Assembly: GCA_024402695.1 (NCBI GenBank)
Contig: JAKSTG010000002.1
Coordinates: forward strand, 1 to 64,000
DNA: 64,000 nucleotides
Direction of reading: 5' to 3'
Source: Treponema sp.
GTDB lineage: Bacteria; Spirochaetota; Spirochaetia; Treponematales; Treponemataceae
In this document: piece by piece, positions 44,221 to 53,554 of the stretch
How positions within the stretch are numbered: position 1 is the stretch's first letter
How the letters are laid out: the number at the start of each line of letters is the position of its first letter
Position numbers and translations under genes: made by a program
Notes under the pieces: generated by a model
The model's input: the letters and a program-made list of their open reading frames with translations, nothing else
Databases searched by the model: none
Told to the model about the DNA's origin: nothing

Positions 44221-45291
44221 ATGCTTTACTATCTCGGTCAATATCTTCAGCAGTTCTGGGGACCAGCCAGACTTTTTTCTTCATACGCAGTTCTGATTGC
44301 TGTAGTTTTATACTTCGGTTTCTTTGTTGCAAGATTTTTCCTTCCAAAATTTTATAACCTTATGCCTCACGACAGAGGACGTGAATTTACAGCCAATGCC
44401 GCACAAGCAAAAGGAAAACCAACCGGAACAGGCTCCGTATTCATTTCCTTTTTCGTAATCGATTGTTTCCTTTTCATTCCAATGAATCTTTACCAGTCCC
44501 TTATTCTTGGACTCACCTGGCTCACAATGCTCACAGGCTTCCTTGATGACCGTTCTGTAACAAGCTGGGGCGAATATCGTAAAGCCTTCCTGGATCTTCT
44601 TATTTCTGTAGGAACTGCCATTGTACTTCTTTTCTGGGCAAAAAATGCATCTGCTGACGGAAAGATTTATTTCTGGCTTCCTTTCATTACACATCAGGTT
44701 GCAGTTAATGAAATCCTGTACGTTATCATTACTACAATCATGATTTGGGCTTCAATCAACACAACAAACTGTACTGACGGAGTTGACGGATTATCTGCAA
44801 CTTTAGTCCTCATTGCGTTGTTTACTTTAGGAGCGGTGTTCTACTTCATCATGGGACACACAAACATTTCTGCTTACCTGCTGGTTCCTCATATTGAGGA
44901 CGGCGCCCGTTGGGGTGCAATGCTTTTCGCACTTGCAGGTGTAGTTATGGGTTATCTCTGGCATAATGCCTTCCCTAGCAAATGTCTTATGGGAGACGCC
45001 GGAAGCCGCGCTCTTGGTTATTTTATTGGTGCATGTGTCATGATTTCGGGAAATCCATTCATGATTCTTGCCACATCATCAATAATTTTTGTAAACGGTG
45101 GAATGGGACTTCTGAAAGTTGCACTTCTGAGATTCTTCAAAGTAAAGATTTTCAGCAAAATCACATTCCCTCTGCATGACCATATGAGAAACAACAAAGG
45201 CTGGTCTCCAACCCAGGTTCTCTTAAAATTTGTGATTATGCAGATCCTTATTACATCAGTTTTACTCGGAATCTTCTTCAAGATCCGTTAA
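44221..45291 (+). CDS. mraY: Phospho-N-acetylmuramoyl-pentapeptide transferase
   Basis: This 356-residue integral membrane protein of the MraY/WecA family makes lipid I by transferring phospho-MurNAc-pentapeptide to undecaprenyl phosphate. Motifs are GTGSVFIS, FLDDRSVTSWGEYRKAFLDL (Asp pair), NTTNCTDGVDGLSATL, GDAGSRALGYFIG and the MraY-type FPLHDHMRNNKGWSPTQVL, which corresponds to the HHH-containing loop. About ten membrane helices are visible. It is not in a standard mur/dcw cluster here. Confidence 0.87.
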   Translation: MLYYLGQYLQQFWGPARLFSSYAVLIAVVLYFGFFVARFFLPKFYNLMPHDRGREFTANAAQAKGKPTGTGSVFISFFVIDCFLFIPMNLYQSLILGLTWLTMLTGFLDDRSVTSWGEYRKAFLDLLISVGTAIVLLFWAKNASADGKIYFWLPFITHQVAVNEILYVIITTIMIWASINTTNCTDGVDGLSATLVLIALFTLGAVFYFIMGHTNISAYLLVPHIEDGARWGAMLFALAGVVMGYLWHNAFPSKCLMGDAGSRALGYFIGACVMISGNPFMILATSSIIFVNGGMGLLKVALLRFFKVKIFSKITFPLHDHMRNNKGWSPTQVLLKFVIMQILITSVLLGIFFKIR

Positions 45292-45327
45292 ACCTGGTCG
45301 TTTTTCAACGTAAAAAAGGACGAAAAA

Positions 45328-45969
45328 ATGAAAAAAATCCTCACCATTCTCATAGCTGCGGCCGCTTTGTTCGGCATGACTTCCTGTACTTCTGAAGTAA
45401 CTTTAACCGCCCAGAAAGACGGTTCTGTACTGGTATCTTTTGAAGGAAAATGCGGGGAATATTTCAAAAGCATGTTAAAAAGCGTCTCAGACGCTGAAAA
45501 TGGCCCTTTATTTGATGTTTCAGGTATAAAACAGTCTTTCTATACTGATGGCTTCAAAAACGTCGCTGTAAGCGCTCCTGACAACGTGTCTTTAAAAACC
45601 AGCTTTATTGCACCAAAAAACACTTTCCTGTTTACTTCAGGCCTTGTTCTGGACTCTTCAAATCAGACTTCTGTTAGAGTAAACAGAGACATTCTAAAGA
45701 AGTTCTACAAGTCTGCAGATGAAGACATTGTGTCTGTTCTTGACCTTCTTCTGGCTCCGGTTTTCAACGACGAGGAAATGGACGAAGAAGAATATCTTGA
45801 AACACTTGGTGCCTTCTACGGAGAAGATGCTTCAACAGAAATCGGCGAAGCAGAGATTCATCTTACACTGATTTCAGAAGACGGAAAAAACAAAAAGGAC
45901 TTCACAGTTCCTCTTTCCAAGATTCTGACACTCCCTGAAACCTCAGTTCTCTTTTATTCTTCAAAATAA
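45328..45969 (+). CDS. Hypothetical lipoprotein
   Basis: This 213-residue protein has a lipoprotein signal peptide with lipobox MTSC (Cys20). The mature part contains short beta-like stretches (VTLTAQKDGSVLVSFEGKCG; TEIGEAEIHLTLISEDGKNKKDFTVPLSKI) and an acidic loop (FNDEEMDEEEYLETLGAF). No family is recognised. It lies 36 bp downstream of mraY and may be in the same transcript, giving an envelope association. Confidence 0.65.
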   Translation: MKKILTILIAAAALFGMTSCTSEVTLTAQKDGSVLVSFEGKCGEYFKSMLKSVSDAENGPLFDVSGIKQSFYTDGFKNVAVSAPDNVSLKTSFIAPKNTFLFTSGLVLDSSNQTSVRVNRDILKKFYKSADEDIVSVLDLLLAPVFNDEEMDEEEYLETLGAFYGEDASTEIGEAEIHLTLISEDGKNKKDFTVPLSKILTLPETSVLFYSSK

Positions 45970-45986
45970 AATAAAGTCCCCTACGA

Positions 45987-46005
45987 CCCTTCGACAAGCT
46001 CAGGG
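45987..46005. repeat. Palindromic element with conserved 11-nt core (copy 3, reverse)
   Basis: CCCT and AGGG flank TCGACAAGCTC, the reverse complement of the core GAGCTTGTCGA. It lies in the gap between convergent genes. Confidence 0.7.
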
Positions 46006-46013
46006 ACCATTTA

Positions 46014-46050
46014 ATAAAAAAGGGCAGATTCCAGATGGAACCTGCCCAAT
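46014..46050 (-). terminator. Rho-independent terminator of the HlyIII-like gene
   Basis: The stem GGGCAG / CTGCCC has an A-run on the left, which is a T-run on the minus strand. It lies just past the stop of the leftward gene. Confidence 0.78.
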
Positions 46051-46075
46051 TATTTCTTCTAATTTTTACCTGAGA

Positions 46076-46993
46076 TTAAAGATAAATAAGGCTCAGGACT
46101 ACTGAACTGTAAATCATCAAACTTGCAAAAAACATAAGAACGTTTCCTACAAAATGCATCCACTTTGTTTTTCTTAACGAATAGAAAATAAAAGCGATTA
46201 TGAAAAGGATTCCGGCTCCAACAAGAGTTCCAAAACTATTTGCCGACAGAGACTGGTAAAGAGCTTTTCCGGCAATCAATCCTGCAAAACCCGAAATTAC
46301 GTAGAAAGGAATAATTCCCTTTTCAAATTTTGAACCGAAAATCGAATAAAGAATAATCCCAACCAGAACTACTCCAACTACGATTCCGAAAAGAACCCAG
46401 CCCAGAACTCCCTGGACTTTTGTGATTGCATAAGCACTGTAACAAAGTCCGATCATAAGGAAAGCGGCTGCATGTGAAAGCCGTTTGAAAACTTCTTTTG
46501 CAACATGATTTGTAAGAGCGTGGTGAAGAACAGAGAAAACGTACATTGAAATTGTACAGGCACCGAAAAGTGTATACAGAACAATTGTCAGATTTTTGTA
46601 ATCCTGAATTCCATTAACAACAACTGCTTCAAAAACAACCAGAACTGCTACTGCCAGCAGTGCTCCAATTCCCTGAATGATAGAAGAAGCGATTTCTTCT
46701 GCCAGAGAAAATTTTCTCTGTGATTCCAGAACTTCAACTTCTTTTCTGTATCTTTCAATTCTTTTTGCTGCGCGTTTTTTTGAACGTTCATTTCTTGCAA
46801 ATTCTTCTGCGGCATATTTTGCCTTAAGACGTTCAGGTTCCTTAGCATATTCCAGATTTATTTTCTGAACTTCTGCTTCATAATCATTCTTGAGTTTTCT
46901 AAGACGAGCTGCTTTCTTTACTTTGAGAGAAGTAAGAGTTGATTTTCTTACTGCCTTTGCAGCAATTTCATCCTGACGATCCTGTCGTGACAT
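46076..46993 (-). CDS. HlyIII/PAQR-like membrane protein with N-terminal coiled coil
   Basis: This 305-residue protein opens with about 95 residues of highly charged helix (KAARLRKLKNDYEAEVQKINLEYAKEPERLKAKYAAEEFARNERSKKRAAKRIERYRKEVEVLESQRKF), probably a coiled coil. Seven hydrophobic helices follow. The HlyIII-type histidines are partly kept: SVLHHAL and RLSHAAAFLMIGL. At the C-terminus only one His is seen (WMHFVGN) where the family often has two. The extra N-terminal coil is unusual. It starts directly after the rlmB stop, with a strong ribosome site (AGGAGG), so the two are co-transcribed. Its function is unknown. Confidence 0.68.
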   Translation of the reverse strand: MSRQDRQDEIAAKAVRKSTLTSLKVKKAARLRKLKNDYEAEVQKINLEYAKEPERLKAKYAAEEFARNERSKKRAAKRIERYRKEVEVLESQRKFSLAEEIASSIIQGIGALLAVAVLVVFEAVVVNGIQDYKNLTIVLYTLFGACTISMYVFSVLHHALTNHVAKEVFKRLSHAAAFLMIGLCYSAYAITKVQGVLGWVLFGIVVGVVLVGIILYSIFGSKFEKGIIPFYVISGFAGLIAGKALYQSLSANSFGTLVGAGILFIIAFIFYSLRKTKWMHFVGNVLMFFASLMIYSSVVLSLIYL

Positions 46994-47767
46994 TTATTTA
47001 TTTCCTCCTGCATAAATTGCATATAAAAGAACTCCGGCTGCAACTGAAACATTCAGGCTGTCGATCTTTCCGCATGTAGGGATTGATACAATTGTATCAC
47101 ACTTTTCTTCCAGAAGACGAGCCATTCCCGAACCTTCACTTCCCATGATAAGAACAGTCTTCTGAGGGAATTTTATCTGTGTAAGGTTTTCGCCGCCTGC
47201 ATCGGCACCGTAAACCCAGAAGCCTTCTTCTTTAAGTTTTTCAACAGCGCGCACCAGGTTAGTTACAATTGAAACAGGTACCCAGGCTGAGGCGCCGGCA
47301 GAACTGCGTGAAATTACTTCACTTCCGATATCTGTGCTGGCATTGTTTTCAGGAAGGATAACCAGGCCGGCGCCGAACTGGTCACAGCTTCTGATGATTG
47401 CGCCAACGTTGTGAGGGTCAGTAACTCGATCCAGAATCACTACAGTAGATTTTTCATCGCCGCCATGGATTTTTACCCATTCGTCAAAATCAACCAGGTT
47501 TTTCTGTTTACCTGCATCTCCGGAAATTTCCAGAACAATTCCACGATGATCCTGAAGAGTTTCGTCCAGTTCAGAAACTTTGGCGTTCAAAGTTTTGTCA
47601 TCACATTGTGTTACAACAATACCATTTTTCTTTGCTTCTTCAAGAATCTTCTTTACGCGTGGACCAGCCTTGCTGTAAAAAATCTGAAAATCTTTTGGAT
47701 TAGTTTTTGATTTTGCCAGTGAAAGAATTTTTTCTTCAATGGCATGAAAACCAGTTACAACTTTCAT
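46994..47767 (-). CDS. rlmB: 23S rRNA (guanosine-2'-O)-methyltransferase, RlmB/TrmH type
   Basis: From ATG 47767 this gives 257 residues; the longer frame adds non-homologous sequence. The N-terminal substrate-binding domain (VVTGFHAIEEKIL) is followed by the SPOUT-type catalytic domain: VILDRVTDPHNVGAIIRSCDQFGAGLVILPE, SSAGASAWVPV, VLIMGSEGSGMARLLEEKCD and IPTCGKIDSLNVSVAAGVLLYAIY. These are the three conserved motifs of TrmH-family enzymes, which methylate ribose 2'-OH using SAM through a knotted fold. RlmB versus another rRNA or tRNA target is not certain. Confidence 0.87.
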   Translation of the reverse strand: MKVVTGFHAIEEKILSLAKSKTNPKDFQIFYSKAGPRVKKILEEAKKNGIVVTQCDDKTLNAKVSELDETLQDHRGIVLEISGDAGKQKNLVDFDEWVKIHGGDEKSTVVILDRVTDPHNVGAIIRSCDQFGAGLVILPENNASTDIGSEVISRSSAGASAWVPVSIVTNLVRAVEKLKEEGFWVYGADAGGENLTQIKFPQKTVLIMGSEGSGMARLLEEKCDTIVSIPTCGKIDSLNVSVAAGVLLYAIYAGGNK

Positions 47768-47832
47768 AGTCACCTTCACATCTATTATGACATTTTTTAA
47801 ATAAATGTCAAAGACAAAAAATCTGCTTAAAT

Positions 47833-47899
47833 ACAAAAAACCGCAGACTCGGCAGTTTACTTTTCAAACCAGGAAAGTTTTCCACCGGCTGCGGTTTTA
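47833..47899 (-). terminator. Rho-independent terminator of the YchJ-like gene
   Basis: AAACCGCAG and CTGCGGTTT frame a large hairpin with T-runs on the minus strand just past the stop codon. Confidence 0.7.
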
Positions 47900-47945
47900 T
47901 ATAACTCAACAAGTGTTACCTGCTAAACACAGGCAGAAGCTTAAA

Positions 47946-48443
47946 CTATCTTCCGCAACACTTCTTGTATTTTTTTCCTGAACCACAAGGACATGGGTCA
48001 TTGCGTCCAACTTTTGCGCCTTCGCGAACTACTGTTGTTGGAATAACATTTCCTGCAACGTATTTCCATTCACCTTCGATCTTTTTGAAACCAGAAATTT
48101 CGTGGTGAACATCGTGCATCTGGTGCAGTGTGTAATCAGCTGTGAATTCTACGATACCTTCATCATCAGCTTCTGTACCTTTTTCTGTACGGATGATTTT
48201 AAGTCCGTTCCACTGTGACTGACGGCTCCAGTCTTCTGTTGCCTGTCTGTCGATTTCAGCGATACCTTCACCTTCTTCACATGAATTGATGATGAAGTCA
48301 ATTTCATGTTTTACATAAGATGAATAACGGGCTCTCATACAAGCTTCAGCTGTTGGAGCTTTTACTGTTCCTTTAATGATTGGTTCGCAGCATTCGCCGT
48401 AAGCTTTACCTGAACCACATGGACATAATTCTTTATCTGCCAT
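47946..48443 (-). CDS. YchJ-family protein with SEC-C metal-binding motifs
   Basis: This 165-residue protein has two SEC-C motifs: [13 protein letters not shown] at residues 7-19 and [13 protein letters not shown] at the end. Between them is the YchJ-like central domain ([50 protein letters not shown]). The SEC-C motif binds zinc, as in SecA. The protein's role is unknown. Its ATG is 17 bp downstream of the immunophilin stop, so the two may be co-transcribed. Confidence 0.88.
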   Translation of the reverse strand: MADKELCPCGSGKAYGECCEPIIKGTVKAPTAEACMRARYSSYVKHEIDFIINSCEEGEGIAEIDRQATEDWSRQSQWNGLKIIRTEKGTEADDEGIVEFTADYTLHQMHDVHHEISGFKKIEGEWKYVAGNVIPTTVVREGAKVGRNDPCPCGSGKKYKKCCGR

Positions 48444-48460
48444 TTTATTTACCCCTAAAA

Positions 48461-49507
48461 TTATTTAAGTACTACAACGTCGAAACAAATGTAAGCACCG
48501 CCTGGAATTACTCCAGGAATTCCTGATGCACCGTAAGCCATTTCTGGTGGAAGAACCATCTTACGTGTTTCGCCATATTCCATATCCTGAACCATTACAT
48601 CAAAACCAGGAATCATCTGTCCACCGGCTGTTTTGAATTCCAGTGGTTCGTGTCCCTGTGGGTGGAATTCCTGTGAAGCATCAAAGATCTGTCCGTCTGT
48701 AAGGTATCCTTTATAACCTACAGTAACATTTTTACCCTGACCTACTTTCTTTCCGTTACCCTTTTTAAGAATCTGATAGTAGATTCCGTTTGAATCTTTT
48801 TCACATCCTTCGATAACTTTTGCCATTGCTTTTTCTTTGGCTTCCTGAGCGCGTTTTGCAGCGTCATAAATTGCCTGATCAAAGTCTTTCTGTGTAGCTG
48901 TGAACTTTTCAGCATCAGCACCCTGGCGAACAATCTTAAGATCCATGATGGTGTCGCCCTGTTCAACAGAATCAACTACATTCTGACCTTCAATGATTTT
49001 TCCAAAGATTGTGTGCTTTCCGTTGAGCCAGTCTGTTGGAACGTGTGTAATAAAGAACTGGCTTCCGTTTGTATTTGGACCTGAGTTTGCCATAGCAAGG
49101 TATCCAGGACCGTCGAATGAATATTTGTCGCACCATTCATCAGGGAACTTGTAACCAGGACCACCTGTTCCGTTGCCTTTTGGATCTCCACCCTGAATCA
49201 TGAAGTCTTTGATTACACGGTGAAATTTCAAACCATTGTAGAATGGCTGACCTTTAGCGGCATCCAGAGTTCCTTCTGCAAGACCTACAAAGTTGATAAC
49301 AGTAAGAGGTGTGTCCTTGTAAAAAAGTTCAAGAACCATTGTTCCCTTTTCTGTTTCCATTACAGCAAAAACGCCTTCCTTTCCTTTCAGTGCGTCCATT
49401 TTGTTACTCCCTGCGGCTGGTTTTACAGCTTTTTTTCCTGCACAGCTGCCGCTAGATAAAATCATCAGTGCCATTACAGCACCTGCAAAAATTTTTTTCA
49501 GATTCAT
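48461..49507 (-). CDS. Dual-family immunophilin lipoprotein: cyclophilin fused to FKBP
   Basis: This 348-residue protein has a lipoprotein-like signal ([15 protein letters not shown], Cys22). A cyclophilin-type prolyl isomerase domain (about 48-205) contains [31 protein letters not shown] and [17 protein letters not shown] charged helical linker leads to an FKBP domain (about 238-348; [71 protein letters not shown]). Both domains keep their active-site signatures, so the protein probably folds exported proteins outside the inner membrane. Dual-family immunophilins of this order are known from Treponema. Confidence 0.9.
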   Translation of the reverse strand: MNLKKIFAGAVMALMILSSGSCAGKKAVKPAAGSNKMDALKGKEGVFAVMETEKGTMVLELFYKDTPLTVINFVGLAEGTLDAAKGQPFYNGLKFHRVIKDFMIQGGDPKGNGTGGPGYKFPDEWCDKYSFDGPGYLAMANSGPNTNGSQFFITHVPTDWLNGKHTIFGKIIEGQNVVDSVEQGDTIMDLKIVRQGADAEKFTATQKDFDQAIYDAAKRAQEAKEKAMAKVIEGCEKDSNGIYYQILKKGNGKKVGQGKNVTVGYKGYLTDGQIFDASQEFHPQGHEPLEFKTAGGQMIPGFDVMVQDMEYGETRKMVLPPEMAYGASGIPGVIPGGAYICFDVVVLK

Positions 49508-49526
49508 TTCAATCTCCTTGTTTTAA

Positions 49527-50318
49527 CTAGAACTGTTCTTTGAACCAGTTATACATTGCCGAAAGACGGGAATCATAAGATTTAATAATCTTAGTTCTCA
49601 TTCCCGGCACTTTTGTCATTTTAATATCTGCACCAAGGTACAGAACATAACAATCGCCGCAATCAACAACAAGGTAGTTGATTATCAGGTCTTTTGCCTG
49701 AACTCCTTTTACACCGGCAAATCCCATAGGATCCATATTCACGATGTTCACAAAAAGTGTGCTCTCGTTCTGTTTGTATTTCAAAGAGAAATAGTTCAGA
49801 CCGAAAGATGCATCATGCATCTGGAAGTAAGATTCAACACCATCTGTTTCTTTCAGCCTAAGGTCATCCAGTTTTTTTGGATTTTCCAGGTTGTCTATAT
49901 AAGAAACAATCTTATACAGATTCATGTACTTTCTGCGGGTATTTGAATAATAAACCGCTTTTTCCATTTCAGAAACGCTGGTGAAAATCTCAGCCGCGTC
50001 TTTAAGGTCAGGCTGACCATTTTCATAAGTACGTGTCTTTTTCAGATCATCTTTTTTTACAAGATAAGCCTGTTCTGCAACAAGATTCATTCCGCCTCTT
50101 TGGACGCGGTTCTTTTTGATCTGTTCTGAATATTCACATTCAGGAAGAACATGGTACTCATAATCACCATCTTCATTAATCGATTTATACGATCCTTTGG
50201 TGATCAGCGTATTACAAATGTCCTCAGGAAACAGGCTTTTCAGCATGTCCTGAGCATAAAGAACGGTGCAGGCCTGGAAAGCCAGTCCAAGCACCAGAAT
50301 CTTTGTTAGTTTTTTCAT
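49527..50318 (-). CDS. Exported protein of unknown function
   Basis: This 263-residue protein starts with a signal peptide (MKKLTKILVLGLAFQACTVLYAQ). No domain is recognised with confidence. Notable segments are the N-terminal MLKSLFPEDICNTLITKGSYKSI, the YYSNTRRKYMNLYKIVSYIDN helix and a late DCGDCYVLYLGADIKM. It overlaps jag by one base (its ATG overlaps the jag stop codon), so it is the next gene of the rpmH-jag operon in this genome. Confidence 0.65.
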   Translation of the reverse strand: MKKLTKILVLGLAFQACTVLYAQDMLKSLFPEDICNTLITKGSYKSINEDGDYEYHVLPECEYSEQIKKNRVQRGGMNLVAEQAYLVKKDDLKKTRTYENGQPDLKDAAEIFTSVSEMEKAVYYSNTRRKYMNLYKIVSYIDNLENPKKLDDLRLKETDGVESYFQMHDASFGLNYFSLKYKQNESTLFVNIVNMDPMGFAGVKGVQAKDLIINYLVVDCGDCYVLYLGADIKMTKVPGMRTKIIKSYDSRLSAMYNWFKEQF

Positions 50319-51019
50319 TAGCGAAGTCCTTTATATAAAACTCTAACCTGTTTATATAAACCATCTCCTTCGCTTTTTGTTTCAACATCTGGGATGTCGT
50401 TAAGAGTTGTGTGGATAAGTCTGCGTTCAAAAGGATTCATTGGTTCAAGCAGAATTGAGTTGTGAGACATACGAACTTTGTCTGCTGTGTTATAAGCCAG
50501 ACGAACCAGTGTTTCTTCACGACGAAGTCTGTAGTTTTCTGTATCCAGAATTACGCGGATTTCTTCATGTCCAAGACGACCTGCGTAGATGTTTGCCAGG
50601 AGCTGAAGAGCATCCAGATTCTTTCCTTTACGTCCAATAAGAATTGATGAATAAGATGAATCCATTCTGATACCGATCTTTTTATCTTCACGGTATGTGA
50701 TTTCAACTTTTACGTCATATCCCATTTTTTCTACAACGTCTTTAATAAATGTAACCAGTTTTTCTTCAAATTCACCCTGAGGAACAGGATCGATTTTTAC
50801 ACGTGGTCTTTCATCATAATCACGGTCTTCTTCTGATTTGCTTGCTGTTGGAACTTCATTAATTGTGTGAACACGAATCTTTACATATCCTTTGTTGAAG
50901 ATTGATTTCTTCTGTGTTTCAAGAATTTCAACATCAAACTGATCACGACCAAGACCAAGTTCATTTACAGCCATTTCAATGGCTTCTTTTTCTGTCTTTG
51001 CTTCGTACTCGTAAGTCAT
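50318..51019 (-). CDS. jag: Jag/KhpB RNA-binding protein (Jag_N, KH and R3H domains)
   Basis: This 233-residue protein has a Jag_N domain (about 1-55; YEYEAKTEKEAIEMAVNELGLGRDQFDVEILETQKKSIFNKGY). A KH domain (about 90-160; GIRMDSSYSSILIGRKGKNLDALQLLANI) and an R3H domain (about 165-233; PMNPFERRLIHTTLNDIPDVETKSEGDG) follow. KhpB forms RNA-binding complexes that affect cell division and wall synthesis. Its position after yidC is conserved in many bacteria. Confidence 0.92.
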   Translation of the reverse strand: MTYEYEAKTEKEAIEMAVNELGLGRDQFDVEILETQKKSIFNKGYVKIRVHTINEVPTASKSEEDRDYDERPRVKIDPVPQGEFEEKLVTFIKDVVEKMGYDVKVEITYREDKKIGIRMDSSYSSILIGRKGKNLDALQLLANIYAGRLGHEEIRVILDTENYRLRREETLVRLAYNTADKVRMSHNSILLEPMNPFERRLIHTTLNDIPDVETKSEGDGLYKQVRVLYKGLR

Positions 51020-51038
51020 TTATGTTACCTCTATAAAA

Positions 51039-52877
51039 TTATTTTCTTTTATTTTTTGGTGGCAGTGTTTTCTGATTTGTTCCTGCTTTTTTAGCAGCAG
51101 CCATTTCAGCTTTTTTAGCAGCCATCATTTTGTTAATTACAATCTGCTGTATCATCTGAATCAGGTTTGAAACTGTCCAGTAAATAAGAAGTCCAGATGG
51201 AGCATTGTAGAACAGGAAGAAGAAAATGATTGGCATACCGTACATCATGAACTTCATGTTCATACCGTTCTGCTGAGTCTGAGCCTGACCACCATACTGT
51301 GTAATTTTTCCGTAGAACAGCTGAGTTACAGTATAGATGATTGGAAGAAGACGAAGCTGTGTCCAACCGAGGAATGGAACTGTGAAAGGCATGTTCCAAA
51401 CGCTGTCACCAGAAGAAAGGTCTTCGATCCAGCCAGGAATAAACATAGCACCGCGGAATTCAAATTTATAGTTGAACAGGTTGTACATTGCGAAAAGAAC
51501 CAGGAACTGGAAAACCATTGGGAGACATCCGCTCATTGGATTGTAACCTGCTTCCTGATAAAGCTTCTGCATTTCAACCTGCTGTTTTTTCTGATCGTTC
51601 TTGTATTTTTCCTGAACTGCCTGAACTTTTGGCTGCATGTCCTGCATGATCAAAGTAGACATTGACTGTTTCTTTGACATTGGGAACATAACTGCTTTAA
51701 GAAGGATTGTAAGGATGATGATGGCAACACCCCAGTTCTTTACAACTTTCTGGATCCATTCAAGACAAATCTGAAGAATCTTTTCCAGCCATTTAAGCCA
51801 TCCGCTTGACTGAAGAACTTCTGTAAGACGGTAACCACCAATTCCCCAACCATTGGCAATTTCTCCGTTGTCTTTCTTTGGACTGTTGTAGCGGGCCAGT
51901 GATTTTTCATCACGAGGACCGAAGTACATATAGTAAGAATCAGAAATATCTGTGCCAGACATTGCATTTCTTTCGATGATTGTCTGTGCATTTGCATAAT
52001 TGTCTTTTTCAATAAGTGAAGAGTAATAAGCAGTTCCAACTGAACTTGGATTTGTAGGAATCATGATTTCTGCAAAGTACTTACCTGCAATTGCAGTCCA
52101 GATGTAGTCGTTCTGTTTATTCCAAGCTCTGAAGTCATTCTGTCCCAGAATCTGGCGTTTCATTTTTCTTCCGTTGTAAGAAATCATCTGACGGTTTTCG
52201 TAGCGATTTTCTTTTGGATTGAAATGAGGTCCAATCTGAGGAGCACTTCTAAGAGAGTAAGAAACTCCGTCACTGTTAAGGAAACTCAGGTCTTCGTTAG
52301 CGTGGAACATAAGGTCCAGCTTGAAAACATTTTCACCGTCTTTGAAAGAATATTTTTTTCCGAATGTGAAAGTTTTGAGTTCTCCGTTCTTTTTAACTGT
52401 TACATTCTTTTTGAAAAGAACTGTTTTGTCATCAATCATTTCAACGTTCATTGTTTCGTTCATGATTGGTTTATCAGCGCTTCCAAAAGAAACACCAAGA
52501 GTTCTGTTCTTTTCGTGAACGCTGTCAGAAATCTGAACACCTTCGTTTGTGTCCTTGTCATTGAAATCTTTCAGCTTGTAACTGATGATGTCACCGCCCT
52601 TGTTTGTAAGAACGATTTCAGCTTTGTCTGTGTTGATTGTGATTGTCTGTTCTTCTACTGATTCAGAAACAGTTTCACCTGCTTCAAGGTCTGCAGCAGC
52701 CAGTTCTGAAACTGAAGCATTGTTCAGATCTGTTACTTCTGTTGAAACTTCTTCTGATGCAGGAGTTTCGGCTGTCTGTGGGGCAAACATAGCCGGATTT
52801 CTTTTCTGCATGATAATAGTAGATCCAATGATTACAAGTGTAGATAACACAACTGCAATGATTGTATTCTTGTCCAT
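51039..52877 (-). CDS. yidC: Membrane protein insertase YidC
   Basis: This 612-residue protein has an N-terminal membrane helix (IIAVVLSTLVIIGSTIIMQKR) and an acidic linker. A large periplasmic beta domain (about 75-340) precedes the conserved insertase core of five helices (WGVAIIILTILLKAVMFPMSKKQSMSTLIMQDMQPKVQAVQEKYKNDQKKQQVEMQKLYQEAGYNPMSGCLPMV...). The periplasmic domain matches gram-negative-type YidC. It inserts proteins into the inner membrane, with or without SecYEG. Confidence 0.95.
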   Translation of the reverse strand: MDKNTIIAVVLSTLVIIGSTIIMQKRNPAMFAPQTAETPASEEVSTEVTDLNNASVSELAAADLEAGETVSESVEEQTITINTDKAEIVLTNKGGDIISYKLKDFNDKDTNEGVQISDSVHEKNRTLGVSFGSADKPIMNETMNVEMIDDKTVLFKKNVTVKKNGELKTFTFGKKYSFKDGENVFKLDLMFHANEDLSFLNSDGVSYSLRSAPQIGPHFNPKENRYENRQMISYNGRKMKRQILGQNDFRAWNKQNDYIWTAIAGKYFAEIMIPTNPSSVGTAYYSSLIEKDNYANAQTIIERNAMSGTDISDSYYMYFGPRDEKSLARYNSPKKDNGEIANGWGIGGYRLTEVLQSSGWLKWLEKILQICLEWIQKVVKNWGVAIIILTILLKAVMFPMSKKQSMSTLIMQDMQPKVQAVQEKYKNDQKKQQVEMQKLYQEAGYNPMSGCLPMVFQFLVLFAMYNLFNYKFEFRGAMFIPGWIEDLSSGDSVWNMPFTVPFLGWTQLRLLPIIYTVTQLFYGKITQYGGQAQTQQNGMNMKFMMYGMPIIFFFLFYNAPSGLLIYWTVSNLIQMIQQIVINKMMAAKKAEMAAAKKAGTNQKTLPPKNKRK

Positions 52878-52934
52878 TTTTTTACTCCAAAAATAAATTT
52901 TGAGCAGCCGGAGTAAATTAAAGAAGACTCTATT

Positions 52935-53204
52935 TTAGGGGACTGGATCGTATCCGCCCTCATGAAATGGATTGCATCTTAATATTCGTCTGATTGCGAG
53001 ATAAAGACCTTTTATCGGTCCGTATTTTCTAATTGCTTCCAGCGCATACGCAGAACAACTTGGGGTGTACCTGCAGCAAGGCGGAAACCATGGAGAAATA
53101 CAAATTTGATAAAATCTGATTAAAAGAATAAAAATTTTCGACAGTAAATTCCTGAAGGAATTTTTGACGAAAATTAATCCTTTAACAAATTTGCCTTTTG
53201 ACAC
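52935..53204 (-). CDS. yidD: Membrane protein insertion efficiency factor YidD
   Basis: From GTG 53204, overlapping rnpA by 31 bp, this encodes 89 residues. The core [59 protein letters not shown] is the conserved YidD sequence, with its three-cysteine pattern. It sits in the usual rpmH-rnpA-yidD-yidC order. The protein is peripheral to the inner membrane and aids YidC-dependent insertion. Confidence 0.93.
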   Translation of the reverse strand: MSKGKFVKGLIFVKNSFRNLLSKIFILLIRFYQICISPWFPPCCRYTPSCSAYALEAIRKYGPIKGLYLAIRRILRCNPFHEGGYDPVP

Positions 53205-53536
53205 AATATTCGAAATTGTTCACACCGCGAGTTGAACGAGTCGTTTCCAGGATAAACTTGCAGAAGCATGTCGTATCCGGTGTTCAGGTGTGCTTTATAA
53301 AAACGATAGACTTCCCGGCTGTAACGTTTTGATAAGTTCCTTTGAACCGCGTTACCGTAGCCACGATTTAAAGGAAAACCGATTCTGTTTATTCCAAGAC
53401 CGTTTTCCATATAGAAAAGACGTGCTCCAGGAATACTTACCTTTTTTCCGTTTTTGAACAGTGTTTTAAATGTTTCAGGCTTTTTTATCCGTTGTTCACG
53501 AGTAAAAAAGCCTGTTTTATTAAAATCTGTTTCCAT
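53174..53536 (-). CDS. rnpA: Ribonuclease P protein component
   Basis: This 120-residue basic protein binds the RNase P RNA and helps remove tRNA 5' leaders. The conserved stretch is [44 protein letters not shown], with the RNR-type signature slightly altered to [12 protein letters not shown]-terminal [16 protein letters not shown] matches the family. It starts 18 bp after rpmH and overlaps yidD. Confidence 0.93.
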   Translation of the reverse strand: METDFNKTGFFTREQRIKKPETFKTLFKNGKKVSIPGARLFYMENGLGINRIGFPLNRGYGNAVQRNLSKRYSREVYRFYKAHLNTGYDMLLQVYPGNDSFNSRCEQFRILCQKANLLKD

Positions 53537-53554
53537 CCCTATAACTGATTCTAA

